This document shows positions 4,677 to 12,033 of a stretch of DNA of 12,690 nt, one piece after another. The position numbers and the translations under genes were made by a program. The notes beneath the pieces were generated by a model. It did not search any database, was not told where the DNA came from, and was given only the letters and a program-made list of their open reading frames with translations. Location of the stretch: assembly GCA_002345725.1 (NCBI GenBank), contig DDWP01000050.1:1-12690 (forward strand), written 5' to 3'. Position 1 is the first letter of the stretch; each line of letters opens with the position of its first letter. Source of the stretch: Candidatus Shapirobacteria bacterium UBA2283. GTDB lineage: Bacteria > Patescibacteriota > Microgenomatia > UBA12405.

Positions 4677-5222
4677 ATGAACGAAGACTTCACCCCCGTT
4701 ACAACCGTACGCACCAATTGGACCCCCTGGATTTTGGGTATCCTTTTGGCAATCATTTCTTGCTGCTGCCTGCTCGGCATCGTAACTGTGGCCTATACTT
4801 TCTGGCCCACCGCCGAAGCCGCCGCCCAGCCCGCCGCCGAAGCCGCCACCCAGCCTGAAATCGTCTCATCCGCACCTGAATATGCCCCTGACTCAACGGG
4901 CGTCACTTCTTGTAATGGATGGGATACATCACCTGGCGCAACCAACACCCTTCTGCCTGGACAGACAGTCCGCGGCGACGTCGTTATCAACGGCAAAGCC
5001 TACTACGACAACGGTGTCGGCGAAGGTACATCTGGTATCAACATGACCAGTGATGGGTTGGAAGTCTACTCCCAGTGGGGATCGGGGTGTGAAGACACTA
5101 CTGATATCTACTATCTGGTCGAGAAAGACCTTACCAACGGCTGTGGTTCCGAGTGTGATGTGGCACGTATTGTCATCTTTACCGACAATGGCATTAGCCA
5201 GAAATTCCACACTGAACCGTAG
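4677..5222 (+). CDS. Single-pass membrane protein with Cys-containing extracytoplasmic domain, unknown function
   Basis: 181 residues, family not recognised. A short polar N-terminus (1-17) precedes one hydrophobic segment (about 18-43, including CCC at 29-31). An Ala/Pro linker built from a tandem repeat (AEAAAQPA, AEAATQPE; 46-61) connects it to a C-terminal domain (about 75-181) rich in Gly, Thr, Asn and Asp, with cysteines at 79, 138, 156 and 160 that could form two disulfides. The domain is predicted to lie outside the membrane. IISC at 26-29 loosely fits a lipobox, but the hydrophobic run continues past it, so an anchored protein is likelier. The gene is clearly GC-richer (roughly 55% by eye) than its AT-rich neighbours and has a strong Shine-Dalgarno site where they have none, which suggests transfer. 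A structured RNA region lies upstream, and a UUCG hairpin and hammerhead ribozyme lie downstream. Confidence 0.8.
   Translation: MNEDFTPVTTVRTNWTPWILGILLAIISCCCLLGIVTVAYTFWPTAEAAAQPAAEAATQPEIVSSAPEYAPDSTGVTSCNGWDTSPGATNTLLPGQTVRGDVVINGKAYYDNGVGEGTSGINMTSDGLEVYSQWGSGCEDTTDIYYLVEKDLTNGCGSECDVARIVIFTDNGISQKFHTEP
4812..4859 (+). repeat. 24-bp tandem duplication encoding the Ala/Pro linker
   Basis: Two adjacent 24-bp units (4812-4835 and 4836-4859) differ at only a few positions and encode AEAAAQPA and AEAATQPE. This is an in-frame linker duplication and should vary in copy number between relatives. Confidence 0.75.
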
Positions 5223-5240
5223 CCCGGCGCGCGCATCCCT

Positions 5241-5268
5241 GTGGGTCCTGGCTTCGGCCAGGACCCAC
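5241..5268. other. Perfect 12-bp hairpin with UUCG tetraloop
   Basis: GTGGGTCCTGGC (5241-5252) and GCCAGGACCCAC (5257-5268) are exact reverse complements around TTCG, closed by a C-G pair, which is the very stable cUUCGg form when transcribed on the plus strand. It lies 18 nt after the stop of the membrane-protein gene. No T-run follows, so it is more likely a 3'-end stabiliser, processing barrier or REP-like palindrome than a standard terminator. Confidence 0.7.
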
Positions 5269-5303
5269 ACCAAGGGAGAGAAAAAGAGAAAAGCAAGCAA
5301 GTT

Positions 5304-5362
5304 ACGTTATAGGGAATATACCCTACTGATGAGGTCCAGTTGCAACACCGGACCGAAAACGT
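5304..5362 (+). ncRNA. Hammerhead ribozyme, type III
   Basis: All conserved elements are present in order. Helix III 5' strand ACGTT (5304-5308), then the cleavage triplet UUA with H17 = A5309. Helix I TAGGG (5310-5314) / CCCTA (5321-5325) with loop AATATA. Core CTGATGA (5326-5332). Helix II GGTCC (5333-5337) / GGACC (5350-5354) with a 12-nt loop. Core GAA (5355-5357). Helix III 3' strand AACGT (5358-5362), which pairs fully with the 5' strand and supplies A15.1-U16.1. Each helix is 5 bp without mismatch. Predicted self-cleavage is between 5309 and 5310. It lies 81 nt after the membrane-protein stop, in that gene's presumed 3' untranslated region, and touches the stop codon of the convergent glycosyltransferase gene. 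Loop II contains the self-complementary octamer GTTGCAAC. Confidence 0.88.
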
Positions 5363-6816
5363 TATCTTACTCTCATTAAATAAACTGATTCCCCGCTAGG
5401 TAAGTAATACTCCCTAATCTTTTCAAACCTTTCCGGATTTTGCCAGATAAAATCTCTAGTCTGTTTCAAATATTCTAAGTTAGTCGCATAAAATGGCGCC
5501 GGCTCAAAATTTTTCCCACCCACCAACACTGCCTCAAAATTCTGCCAATCATTAAAGTTAGGCACATACACTGAATGCATCTCTAACACACTATCACCCT
5601 GCTCAACAAGCATCTCTCGATACATTTTCAAATTATTGTCATTTATTTCTGCGGTGTTAACCAACACTAATACCTTACCAATTTCCAGTTCAACCATTTT
5701 CTCAGCTATTTTCTCAGTCGGCCACACTACTCTGCTTGCCGATCTAACTGGATAGTCCGTAAAGTTAACCCAATCTATATCCCCCACTAGAAAAGTTGGC
5801 GTAACCATTTGCACCGGTTTTCTAAATGGCCAACCAAAAGAGTTTTCAACAAAATTGAAAAATAAATAAACAATAAAAATATAAGCCACCCACTTATATT
5901 TAATTTTTAACAACCAATCTCCCAACCACAAAGCCACCACCGGTAACAACGGCATAGTAAACCTAAAATCCTTATTTCTTATAATCGTAAAAATTACATA
6001 TGTTGCTATAGTCCAAAAAATTAATCTTTTATTTTTTTCATTCCTTTCTATACCAAACCAAGAAACAACTGCCAATATCGCCACAATCGGCCCCACTTGA
6101 TGTAAAAAGAAAAGCCTAAAATAATGTATCCAAGTAACCCAACTCATTAAATTCATCGGATCAGTTAACGCTTCCCCTGTCCCCGCCAATCCAGTTAGAT
6201 ATTGATAAATATTTTGGAAGTTTACCCCCCACCACCACCCCACACACACCAAATAAACCAATCCACCCATTACCATCCTCAACCAGAAATCAACATCCTT
6301 TCGGTTCTCCCACAAAAGAAATAGAAATATTGGTACAAAATACAAAAAACCGTTCAATTTAGTCAAGCTTGCCAAAATCAACATCAACCACAACCAATTA
6401 TCTTTCCCTCTAATCCAAAAAAGTAAACCCCAAATAACAAAAACCATTAATGGTAAATCCAACAAAAAACTTCGAGAAATATCATAAACCACCGGGAATA
6501 ACGAAAACAGTATTGCCGGTAGTAATCCTCCCAAAAAGTACACTCCGATAACTGCCAATATTAAAAACACACTATTTAGCAATGTAATTGTCATCACTCC
6601 AAAAACATTCATCCATACCCCACCAATAAAATAAATCAATGGCGGATAGCCTCCAAACGATCTCACCAATTCAATAAATTTTCCTCCCTGGCTTGCCAGT
6701 ATTACAGATCGAATATGCGCCGATTGATCCCACGCCGGCGGCGTCTTATCAATCAACAACCACACCACGTTCACCCCCACCAAAAATAACAGCCACACCC
6801 ACAACTTTTTCATCAT
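5362..6816 (-). CDS. GT-C membrane glycosyltransferase (GT39/PMT-like family)
   Basis: 484 residues from the first ATG. About ten or more hydrophobic segments run from residue 5 to about 330, followed by a soluble C-terminal domain. After the first membrane helix comes TPPAWDQSAH (25-34), with Asp30 in the position of the catalytic or metal-binding Asp of GT-C enzymes, and then GGYPPLIYF, matching the 'yPPL' of the ArnT/PMT_2 group. Such enzymes move sugars from polyprenyl-phosphate carriers onto lipids or proteins outside the membrane. Acceptor and sugar cannot be told from sequence. Two ATG codons are in tandem (6816 and 6813). A -10-like TATACT ends 6 nt before the second, so the leaderless start at 6813 (MKKLWVW) is a good alternative. 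It is divergent from the 895-residue transferase, and its stop abuts the hammerhead ribozyme. Confidence 0.75.
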   Translation of the reverse strand: MMKKLWVWLLFLVGVNVVWLLIDKTPPAWDQSAHIRSVILASQGGKFIELVRSFGGYPPLIYFIGGVWMNVFGVMTITLLNSVFLILAVIGVYFLGGLLPAILFSLFPVVYDISRSFLLDLPLMVFVIWGLLFWIRGKDNWLWLMLILASLTKLNGFLYFVPIFLFLLWENRKDVDFWLRMVMGGLVYLVCVGWWWGVNFQNIYQYLTGLAGTGEALTDPMNLMSWVTWIHYFRLFFLHQVGPIVAILAVVSWFGIERNEKNKRLIFWTIATYVIFTIIRNKDFRFTMPLLPVVALWLGDWLLKIKYKWVAYIFIVYLFFNFVENSFGWPFRKPVQMVTPTFLVGDIDWVNFTDYPVRSASRVVWPTEKIAEKMVELEIGKVLVLVNTAEINDNNLKMYREMLVEQGDSVLEMHSVYVPNFNDWQNFEAVLVGGKNFEPAPFYATNLEYLKQTRDFIWQNPERFEKIREYYLPSGESVYLMRVR

Positions 6817-6819
6817 TTT

Positions 6820-6838
6820 AGTATAAACTATTTATAGT
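6820..6838. promoter_or_regulatory. Shared near-palindromic divergent promoter
   Basis: AGTATAAA (6820-6827) and TTTATAGT (6831-6838) are inverted copies with one mismatch. On the minus strand this gives TATACT (6825-6820), 6 nt before the ATG at 6813. On the plus strand it gives TATAAA (6822-6827), 9 nt before GTG 6837. Only 20 bp separate the two coding starts, so transcription in the two directions probably competes. Confidence 0.45.
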
Positions 6839-9524
6839 GAAAAAAATCCTGTCCTCACCACTATTTTATCCCATTCTTTTAATTTTAATTTGTCTTTTAA
6901 TTGCCTTTAAAAACTACACCCCAGGAACTTTTTTAACCGGCTGGGACACGCTCCACCCCGAGTTCAATTTCCCCCTTAATTTTCAACGACTATTTTTTGG
7001 TGTCTGGCGAGATGAACAAGGTCTAGGAGCGGTATCCGGTCATTCAGCCATGGCTGATCTTCCTCGCGTATTTATTCTCTGGCTATTTCACTTCATTCTT
7101 CCTCTCTCATTTCTCCGCTACTCCTACATATTTCTATGTTTAATCGTAGGTCCAATTGGTTTTTATTCTTTAATTAAATATTTATTTAAAAAACCCACCC
7201 TTGCCTTCCTTGGTGCTCTAATCTATTTATTCAACTTAGGCACTCTGCAACAGTTTTACGTTCCTTTTGAAATGTTCCCCACCCAATGGGCCTATCTCCC
7301 CTGGATAATTTTGTATTCCCTAAAATATCTTCAATCTCCTTCAACTTTAAGACTTTTGACTTTCGGACTTTTGACTTTACTAGCCACCCCCCAAGCCTAC
7401 GCTGCCCACCTATGGTATCCATTTTTCGGAATATATATTCTATTCCTGTCAACCCATACCTTTCTAAATAAACACAAAATCAAGCACTCACTAATACTAG
7501 TATTACTAACTCTACTAATTAACTCTTTCTGGCTTCTACCTAATATTTATTACGCTTTATCTCAATCAGAAAACCCACGCTACAATCTATCCAACCGCCT
7601 CCATTCTCAAGAATTTCTCCTCAAAAATCGCCAGACTGGAACCATAGCTGACACTTCCCTAATTAAAGGGTTCTATTTTAACTGGGATAAATATAATTTT
7701 GACCAACGTTCATCCGAACCATTAATGCCACAATGGAAAAGCCATCTTCAAAATTACGATATCCGACTTATTGGAGAAATCATTTTTCTAAGTGCTTTCA
7801 TTGGACTTATCTATGCCTTTATCTCCAAAAACACAGTCCTTATTCCTTTCTCTCCATTTTTTATTATTCCCTTCATCCTCTTAGCCAACAACACACCAAT
7901 TTTCAAAAATCTATTTGACCTGCTTCTCAAAATAAACCTGCTAGAAGAAATATTTCGTTTTATATTCAGCAAGCTTTCCGTATTGTTAACCTTTGGTTAT
8001 TCGATTTTTCTCACCTTCTTTATATCTACTATTTTCATCATTATCCCCAAAGTCACCAAAGCTTTATCAATAAGCATAATCATCGGACTTTTTATCTATT
8101 GCTTCCCCTACTTCCAAGGAGATCTCATCTCTAGTTTAGTTCGCACCAACATCCCTCCATCATATTTTGAAGTCCAAAAATATCTTCAAGACAAACACTC
8201 CTCTAGAATACTTACTCTACCTCTCCATGAACCTAGCGGCTGGACCTATTATTCCTGGAAGTATCAAGGCTCTGGTTTTGTCTGGTTTGGGCTAAATCAA
8301 CCCGTATTTGACCGTGATTCCGACCGCTGGGCCTATCAGAACGAAGAGGCTTATCGTGAATTCAAGTACTCACTTTATTCAAAAGACATCTCTCAACTCA
8401 CCAACACTCTAAAAAAATACCGTGTAGGCTACATACTCTGGGACTCTTCTGTTGTATCACCTCAGCCCAAAAACAATGATCAAATTACTTTTAAAAACGA
8501 AACTAATCAGCTACTCTCTTTGTTAGAAGAGTCCGGATATATAAGCCTCAATAAACATTTTGGTACTATAAAAATATTTTCCGTTAACACTAACACCAAT
8601 CTTATTGAACTAAAAAGAATCAACAACTTTATCGGACCTTCATATCGGTGGCATTATTTTGATTATCAAAACAAAGATGACTATCTAACCACAAACACCT
8701 CAAAAGATAGTATCTTCCCCTTTCGGTCAATTCTTGACAATCTGAACAAAGCCAAACCAGAGATACTCTCTCAACTGAACATAAATCAACAACCAGAAAC
8801 TATTTTTTCTGGCACAAAAAATTTTGTCAGTCTTAACACAACCCAAGGGGCAGGTATAAATCTTCCAAACTTAAGCCACAACCACTGGTACATTATCGGC
8901 ATCAAGTCAAAGTACGATTCCGGTATCCCTTTACGTCTATGTCTAAAAAATCAACTCACCTCTTTATGTACAATCGAAGACGAGGTTACCAAAAACAATC
9001 AATCTGATTGGGACTATTTTCTTGTTCCACCACAAGATGAGTTTCTTGGATACACTGTGGAGCTTAATCTAATCTCTTACGGCAGCAAGCAGTCATCCTC
9101 AACGTTAGAGACAGTCACTATATCTCAAATTGACAAATCAGTGATTGATGCCAGATTTGAACCCACACCTTCAGTTAATTACCCACTCAAGTTCAATAAA
9201 ATATTTCCCAATAATTCTCTTATCCGACTTAAACTAAACCAACTAGAATCCAATCAGACCATCATTCTCAACCAATCCTTCTCCCCCGGCTGGCTCGCTT
9301 TTTATTTTGAAGGTCTTCGTCCTATTTTTCTCAAAGATCACATTCTCGTCAACAACTGGGCCAACGGTTGGCAACTGACATCTGAAAAACTGACATCTGA
9401 GATCTACATCCTCTTTTGGCCTCAACTTCTCCAATTTCTCGGCTTTGGATTATTAATCTCCAGCTTTATTTTTATTTTTCGTAAATCGGAAACTTCCCAC
9501 ACAACTTCTCCACCATCTGCTTAA
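6837..9524 (+). CDS. Large GT-C membrane glycosyltransferase, arabinofuranosyltransferase/YfhO-like
   Basis: 895 residues, GTG start. After the first hydrophobic segment (8-26) comes TFLTGWDTLHPEF (31-43), whose Asp37 fits the conserved GT-C Asp. Many membrane helices follow to about residue 430. A long extracytoplasmic domain follows (about 440-860), with SFSPGWLAFY and then LVNNWANGWQL near its end, a pattern found in AftD-type arabinofuranosyltransferases and YfhO-like proteins. The protein ends with a last membrane helix and the basic FIFRKSE. It probably adds sugars to a lipid-linked surface glycan or to proteins outside the membrane. No Shine-Dalgarno site precedes the GTG. Two 13-bp direct repeats with 15-bp period lie inside it (7351-7378 and 9373-9400). 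Its last 53 bp overlap the end of glyA on the other strand. Confidence 0.7.
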   Translation: MKKILSSPLFYPILLILICLLIAFKNYTPGTFLTGWDTLHPEFNFPLNFQRLFFGVWRDEQGLGAVSGHSAMADLPRVFILWLFHFILPLSFLRYSYIFLCLIVGPIGFYSLIKYLFKKPTLAFLGALIYLFNLGTLQQFYVPFEMFPTQWAYLPWIILYSLKYLQSPSTLRLLTFGLLTLLATPQAYAAHLWYPFFGIYILFLSTHTFLNKHKIKHSLILVLLTLLINSFWLLPNIYYALSQSENPRYNLSNRLHSQEFLLKNRQTGTIADTSLIKGFYFNWDKYNFDQRSSEPLMPQWKSHLQNYDIRLIGEIIFLSAFIGLIYAFISKNTVLIPFSPFFIIPFILLANNTPIFKNLFDLLLKINLLEEIFRFIFSKLSVLLTFGYSIFLTFFISTIFIIIPKVTKALSISIIIGLFIYCFPYFQGDLISSLVRTNIPPSYFEVQKYLQDKHSSRILTLPLHEPSGWTYYSWKYQGSGFVWFGLNQPVFDRDSDRWAYQNEEAYREFKYSLYSKDISQLTNTLKKYRVGYILWDSSVVSPQPKNNDQITFKNETNQLLSLLEESGYISLNKHFGTIKIFSVNTNTNLIELKRINNFIGPSYRWHYFDYQNKDDYLTTNTSKDSIFPFRSILDNLNKAKPEILSQLNINQQPETIFSGTKNFVSLNTTQGAGINLPNLSHNHWYIIGIKSKYDSGIPLRLCLKNQLTSLCTIEDEVTKNNQSDWDYFLVPPQDEFLGYTVELNLISYGSKQSSSTLETVTISQIDKSVIDARFEPTPSVNYPLKFNKIFPNNSLIRLKLNQLESNQTIILNQSFSPGWLAFYFEGLRPIFLKDHILVNNWANGWQLTSEKLTSEIYILFWPQLLQFLGFGLLISSFIFIFRKSETSHTTSPPSA
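7351..7378 (+). repeat. In-frame 15-bp-period direct repeat
   Basis: GACTTTTGACTTT occurs at 7351-7363 and 7366-7378, identical over 13 bp, with a 15-bp period that preserves frame. The unit is itself a doublet of GACTTT. It encodes LRLLTFGLLTLL in a membrane segment. Confidence 0.7.
9373..9400 (+). repeat. In-frame 15-bp-period direct repeat
   Basis: AACTGACATCTGA occurs at 9373-9385 and 9388-9400, identical over 13 bp, with the same 15-bp period as the repeat at 7351. It encodes LTSEKLTSE just before the last membrane helix of the transferase. Confidence 0.7.
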
Positions 9525-10785
9525 TCTCTTTTAATCTCTGATTGCCCTCAATCTCACTCATAAACTTTTTTAAATCAACTTTTCTTTCTTCTGCTTCAGC
9601 TGACACACTTTGCTTGCCGACGATATCAATAACCTCTAGTATCCATTTTCCAATCTGTTCCATCTCCCCTTCCCTCATCCCCCTCACCGTCAACGCCGGT
9701 GTCCCTAGTCTAATTCCTGAAGGATAAAAAGGTGAAGCTGTTTCATTTGGTACAGTATTGCGGTTCATTATTATCCCTGCTTTTTCCATTGCCCACGCCG
9801 TAAACCAACCAGATTGCTCCTTGTCTCTCAAATCCACTACTATCAAATGCTTATCCGTCCCCAAAGACACCACATCCAATCCTCCTTTTACCAAAATTTC
9901 CGATAATTTTTGCGCATTTTTTACTGTTTGTTTTGCATAATTTAAAAACTCATCCGTCTTTGTCTTCTCCAAAGCCACGGCTATTCCCGCAATTGAATGC
10001 AAATGTGGTCCACCCTGAAGCCCTGGCATTATTGCCATATCTAACTGTTGCCCCAGTTCTTTTTTACAAATAATTATTGCTCCTCTCGGGCCTCGCAAAG
10101 TCTTGTGTGTTGTCATCGTCACTATATCAGCATATTCAAAAGGAGATTGGCACACTCCTGCAGCAATCAATCCCGCCTCATGAGCCACATCCGCCAAATA
10201 ATACGCTCCCACTTTTTTAGCAATTTCCGACATTCTCTTATAATCGATCTCCCGAGGATACGCCGTCCCCCCAGAAATTATTAGCTTTGGTCTAAAAACC
10301 AAAGCCTGTTTTTCAATCTGTTCATAATCAAATAATCTTGTCTCTGGATTGACTTTATAAAATTCCACCTCAAACATTTTACTAACAAAAGTTGTTTTCT
10401 TATCTCCCATTCTCCAGCCATGCGACAGATGACCGCCATCGGGCAAATACATCGACATTATCTTATCGCCTGCATTTAATAAAGCATTGTAGACTCCCAA
10501 ATTTGCCTCCGACCCAGAATGAGCTTGAACATTGGCATGGAATTTTTCCGGATCAAGATTAAAGGCTTTTAGCGCTCTATTTCTAGCCAACTCTTCAATC
10601 TCATCAACTATCTCATTTCCCTGATAATACCTTCTTCCTGGATAACCCTCAGCATATTTTTGCATCAATATTGACCCCACTGCCTCCAACACTTCCGGAT
10701 AAGTATAGTTTTCCGAAGGAATCATCATCAAAGAATTTTGCTGTCTTTGTTTCTCTTTCTCAATCAATTCAAAAATTTTATCCAT
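9472..10785 (-). CDS. glyA: Serine hydroxymethyltransferase
   Basis: 437 residues, close to the usual 410-430. It converts serine and tetrahydrofolate to glycine and 5,10-methylene-tetrahydrofolate with pyridoxal phosphate, in the cytoplasm. Visible family motifs: IPSENYT (22-28), YAEGYPGRRYYQG (44-56), HSGSEAN (89-95), GGHLSHG (117-123), LADVAHEAGL (198-207) with the PLP-contacting Asp199 and His202, and TMTTHKTLRGPRG (223-235) with Schiff-base Lys228. The C-terminus is slightly extended and charged. It begins 22 bp after prs on the same strand, so the two are probably co-transcribed. No Shine-Dalgarno site is seen, but TAAAAT lies 5 nt before the ATG. Its 3' end overlaps the convergent glycosyltransferase gene by 53 bp. 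Confidence 0.97.
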   Translation of the reverse strand: MDKIFELIEKEKQRQQNSLMMIPSENYTYPEVLEAVGSILMQKYAEGYPGRRYYQGNEIVDEIEELARNRALKAFNLDPEKFHANVQAHSGSEANLGVYNALLNAGDKIMSMYLPDGGHLSHGWRMGDKKTTFVSKMFEVEFYKVNPETRLFDYEQIEKQALVFRPKLIISGGTAYPREIDYKRMSEIAKKVGAYYLADVAHEAGLIAAGVCQSPFEYADIVTMTTHKTLRGPRGAIIICKKELGQQLDMAIMPGLQGGPHLHSIAGIAVALEKTKTDEFLNYAKQTVKNAQKLSEILVKGGLDVVSLGTDKHLIVVDLRDKEQSGWFTAWAMEKAGIIMNRNTVPNETASPFYPSGIRLGTPALTVRGMREGEMEQIGKWILEVIDIVGKQSVSAEAEERKVDLKKFMSEIEGNQRLKEIKQMVEKLCGKFPIYEK

Positions 10786-10807
10786 GCCCTATTTTACTCT
10801 ATTTACC

Positions 10808-11770
10808 TCACAACCTCTTCTCTTTATCTTCCCAAGTAAACAATTCCCCCAGAGACCTCTCTTTATTAATTCTTTTAATTACTTTAGCCAAAAGTGGAGC
10901 CACCGAGATAACTTCCATTTTCTTACAAATTTTTTCCACTGGTATTGGCAAAGTGTCGGTCAATATTAATCTATCCACACTACTAGTATCAAACTTTTCT
11001 TTAACATCACCCGACAACACCCCATGAGTCGCACAAACTATTATTTCCGTTGCCCCAAATTTTTTAAGAACCTCCGCCGCCGCACAAATCGACCCGCCTG
11101 TATCAATCATGTCATCAATCATAATTGCTCTCTTACCTGCCACATCCCCCACCACATGAGCTACCTCAGCTTGATTGTGAGCTTTTCTAACCTTATCGAT
11201 AATTGCAATATTTAAACCAAATAGGTCCGCCAATTTATTAGCCCTTTTCACTCCCCCAATATCCGGGCTAACTATCACCGAATTCTTAATCAACCTTTTC
11301 CTCTTCAAATATTTAGCTAAAAGCGGATAACCCACAAAATGGTCTACTGGTATATCGTAAAAACCCTGAATTTGATCTGCATGCAAATCAATTGTAATTA
11401 ATCTATCTGCTCCAGCCTTAGTAATCAAATTAGCTACCAACTTAGCCGTTATCGCTTCTCTCGAATCCACTTTACGATCCTGTCGGCTATAACACATGTG
11501 TGGACATATTAAATTAATTCTTCCTGCCGAAGCTCTTTTCAGAGCATCAATTAATATCAACATCTCCATCAACCGATCATTATTTTCTGTCCCAAAACTT
11601 TGAATTATATAAACATCATTACCTCTTACTTTTTCTTTTATTCGAACATATACCTCCCCATTAGCAAAACACTTATCTTCCACCGGTGTTAATGGGACTT
11701 TAAGAATATTAGATATATCCTTAGCTAAGGCTATATGTGACTTACCAGCAATTAATTGAAGTTTGGCCAT
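10808..11770 (-). CDS. prs: Ribose-phosphate pyrophosphokinase (PRPP synthetase)
   Basis: 320 residues, the normal class I length. It makes 5-phosphoribosyl diphosphate from ribose 5-phosphate and ATP for nucleotide, histidine and NAD synthesis. Motifs: FANGEVYVRI (35-44), SRQDRK (95-100) in the ATP loop, DLHADQIQGFYDIPVDH (128-144) with metal and ribose-phosphate contacts, VSPDIGGVKRA (167-177), and the PRPP-binding IDDMIDTGGS (218-227). The segment before SRQD reads CPHMCY instead of the common 'iPYfgY', a lineage variation. It ends in TGA, used here as a true stop. A promoter (TTGTCA, 17 bp, TAGAAT) lies just upstream and gives a leader of about 9 nt without a Shine-Dalgarno site. Confidence 0.97.
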   Translation of the reverse strand: MAKLQLIAGKSHIALAKDISNILKVPLTPVEDKCFANGEVYVRIKEKVRGNDVYIIQSFGTENNDRLMEMLILIDALKRASAGRINLICPHMCYSRQDRKVDSREAITAKLVANLITKAGADRLITIDLHADQIQGFYDIPVDHFVGYPLLAKYLKRKRLIKNSVIVSPDIGGVKRANKLADLFGLNIAIIDKVRKAHNQAEVAHVVGDVAGKRAIMIDDMIDTGGSICAAAEVLKKFGATEIIVCATHGVLSGDVKEKFDTSSVDRLILTDTLPIPVEKICKKMEVISVAPLLAKVIKRINKERSLGELFTWEDKEKRL

Positions 11771-11786
11771 TTTATTTTACTGACCA

Positions 11787-11815
11787 ATTCTATTCCCTAA
11801 AAATTATTCTGACAA
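11787..11815 (-). promoter_or_regulatory. Promoter of prs-glyA
   Basis: On the minus strand, TTGTCA (11815-11810), a 17-bp spacer and TAGAAT (11792-11787) match the sigma70 pattern. The predicted start is about 9 nt before the prs ATG at 11770. It lies in the short gap after the small Cys-protein gene. Confidence 0.6.
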
Positions 11816-11819
11816 TATA

Positions 11820-12026
11820 TCACCTTGAAAGAATCGTCTTTCTATTCTCTGGCATACTCCCCAACTGAGGTGACAATTCACCACGCCTTTTCCTCCACAT
11901 GCAATCAGTCTTAAAATCACATTTAGGTGTAACACATCTCGCCAACTCATTAACCACATTACCCGAAAAACACCTCGCTCTTTTGATATTTACCACCACC
12001 GGCTCTTTCTTCTTTTTTTCAGCCAT
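11820..12026 (-). CDS. Small four-cysteine hypothetical protein
   Basis: 68 residues, family not recognised. A Lys-rich N-terminus (MAEKKKKEP) leads to a central segment with cysteines at 19, 31, 36 and 42 (CFSGNVVNELARC, then CDFKTDC). This could bind zinc or form a small metal-stabilised knot, though the spacing is not a standard zinc ribbon. It has no signal peptide or membrane segment and a basic tail. It starts 7 nt after the SIMPL-domain gene's TAG on the same strand without a Shine-Dalgarno site, suggesting coupled translation. It ends in TGA. Confidence 0.6.
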   Translation of the reverse strand: MAEKKKKEPVVVNIKRARCFSGNVVNELARCVTPKCDFKTDCMWRKRRGELSPQLGSMPENRKTILSR

Positions 12027-12033
12027 ATAGTAA

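Noticed and set aside
5241..5268. UUCG hairpin as a Rho-independent terminator
   Set aside because: No T-run follows on either strand, so I kept it as a hairpin of undecided function.
4929..5300. Minus-strand 123-codon ORF opposite the GC-rich membrane gene
   Set aside because: It is a shadow frame in GC-rich DNA and crosses the UUCG hairpin. The plus-strand frame has a Shine-Dalgarno site, a membrane segment and a coherent domain layout.
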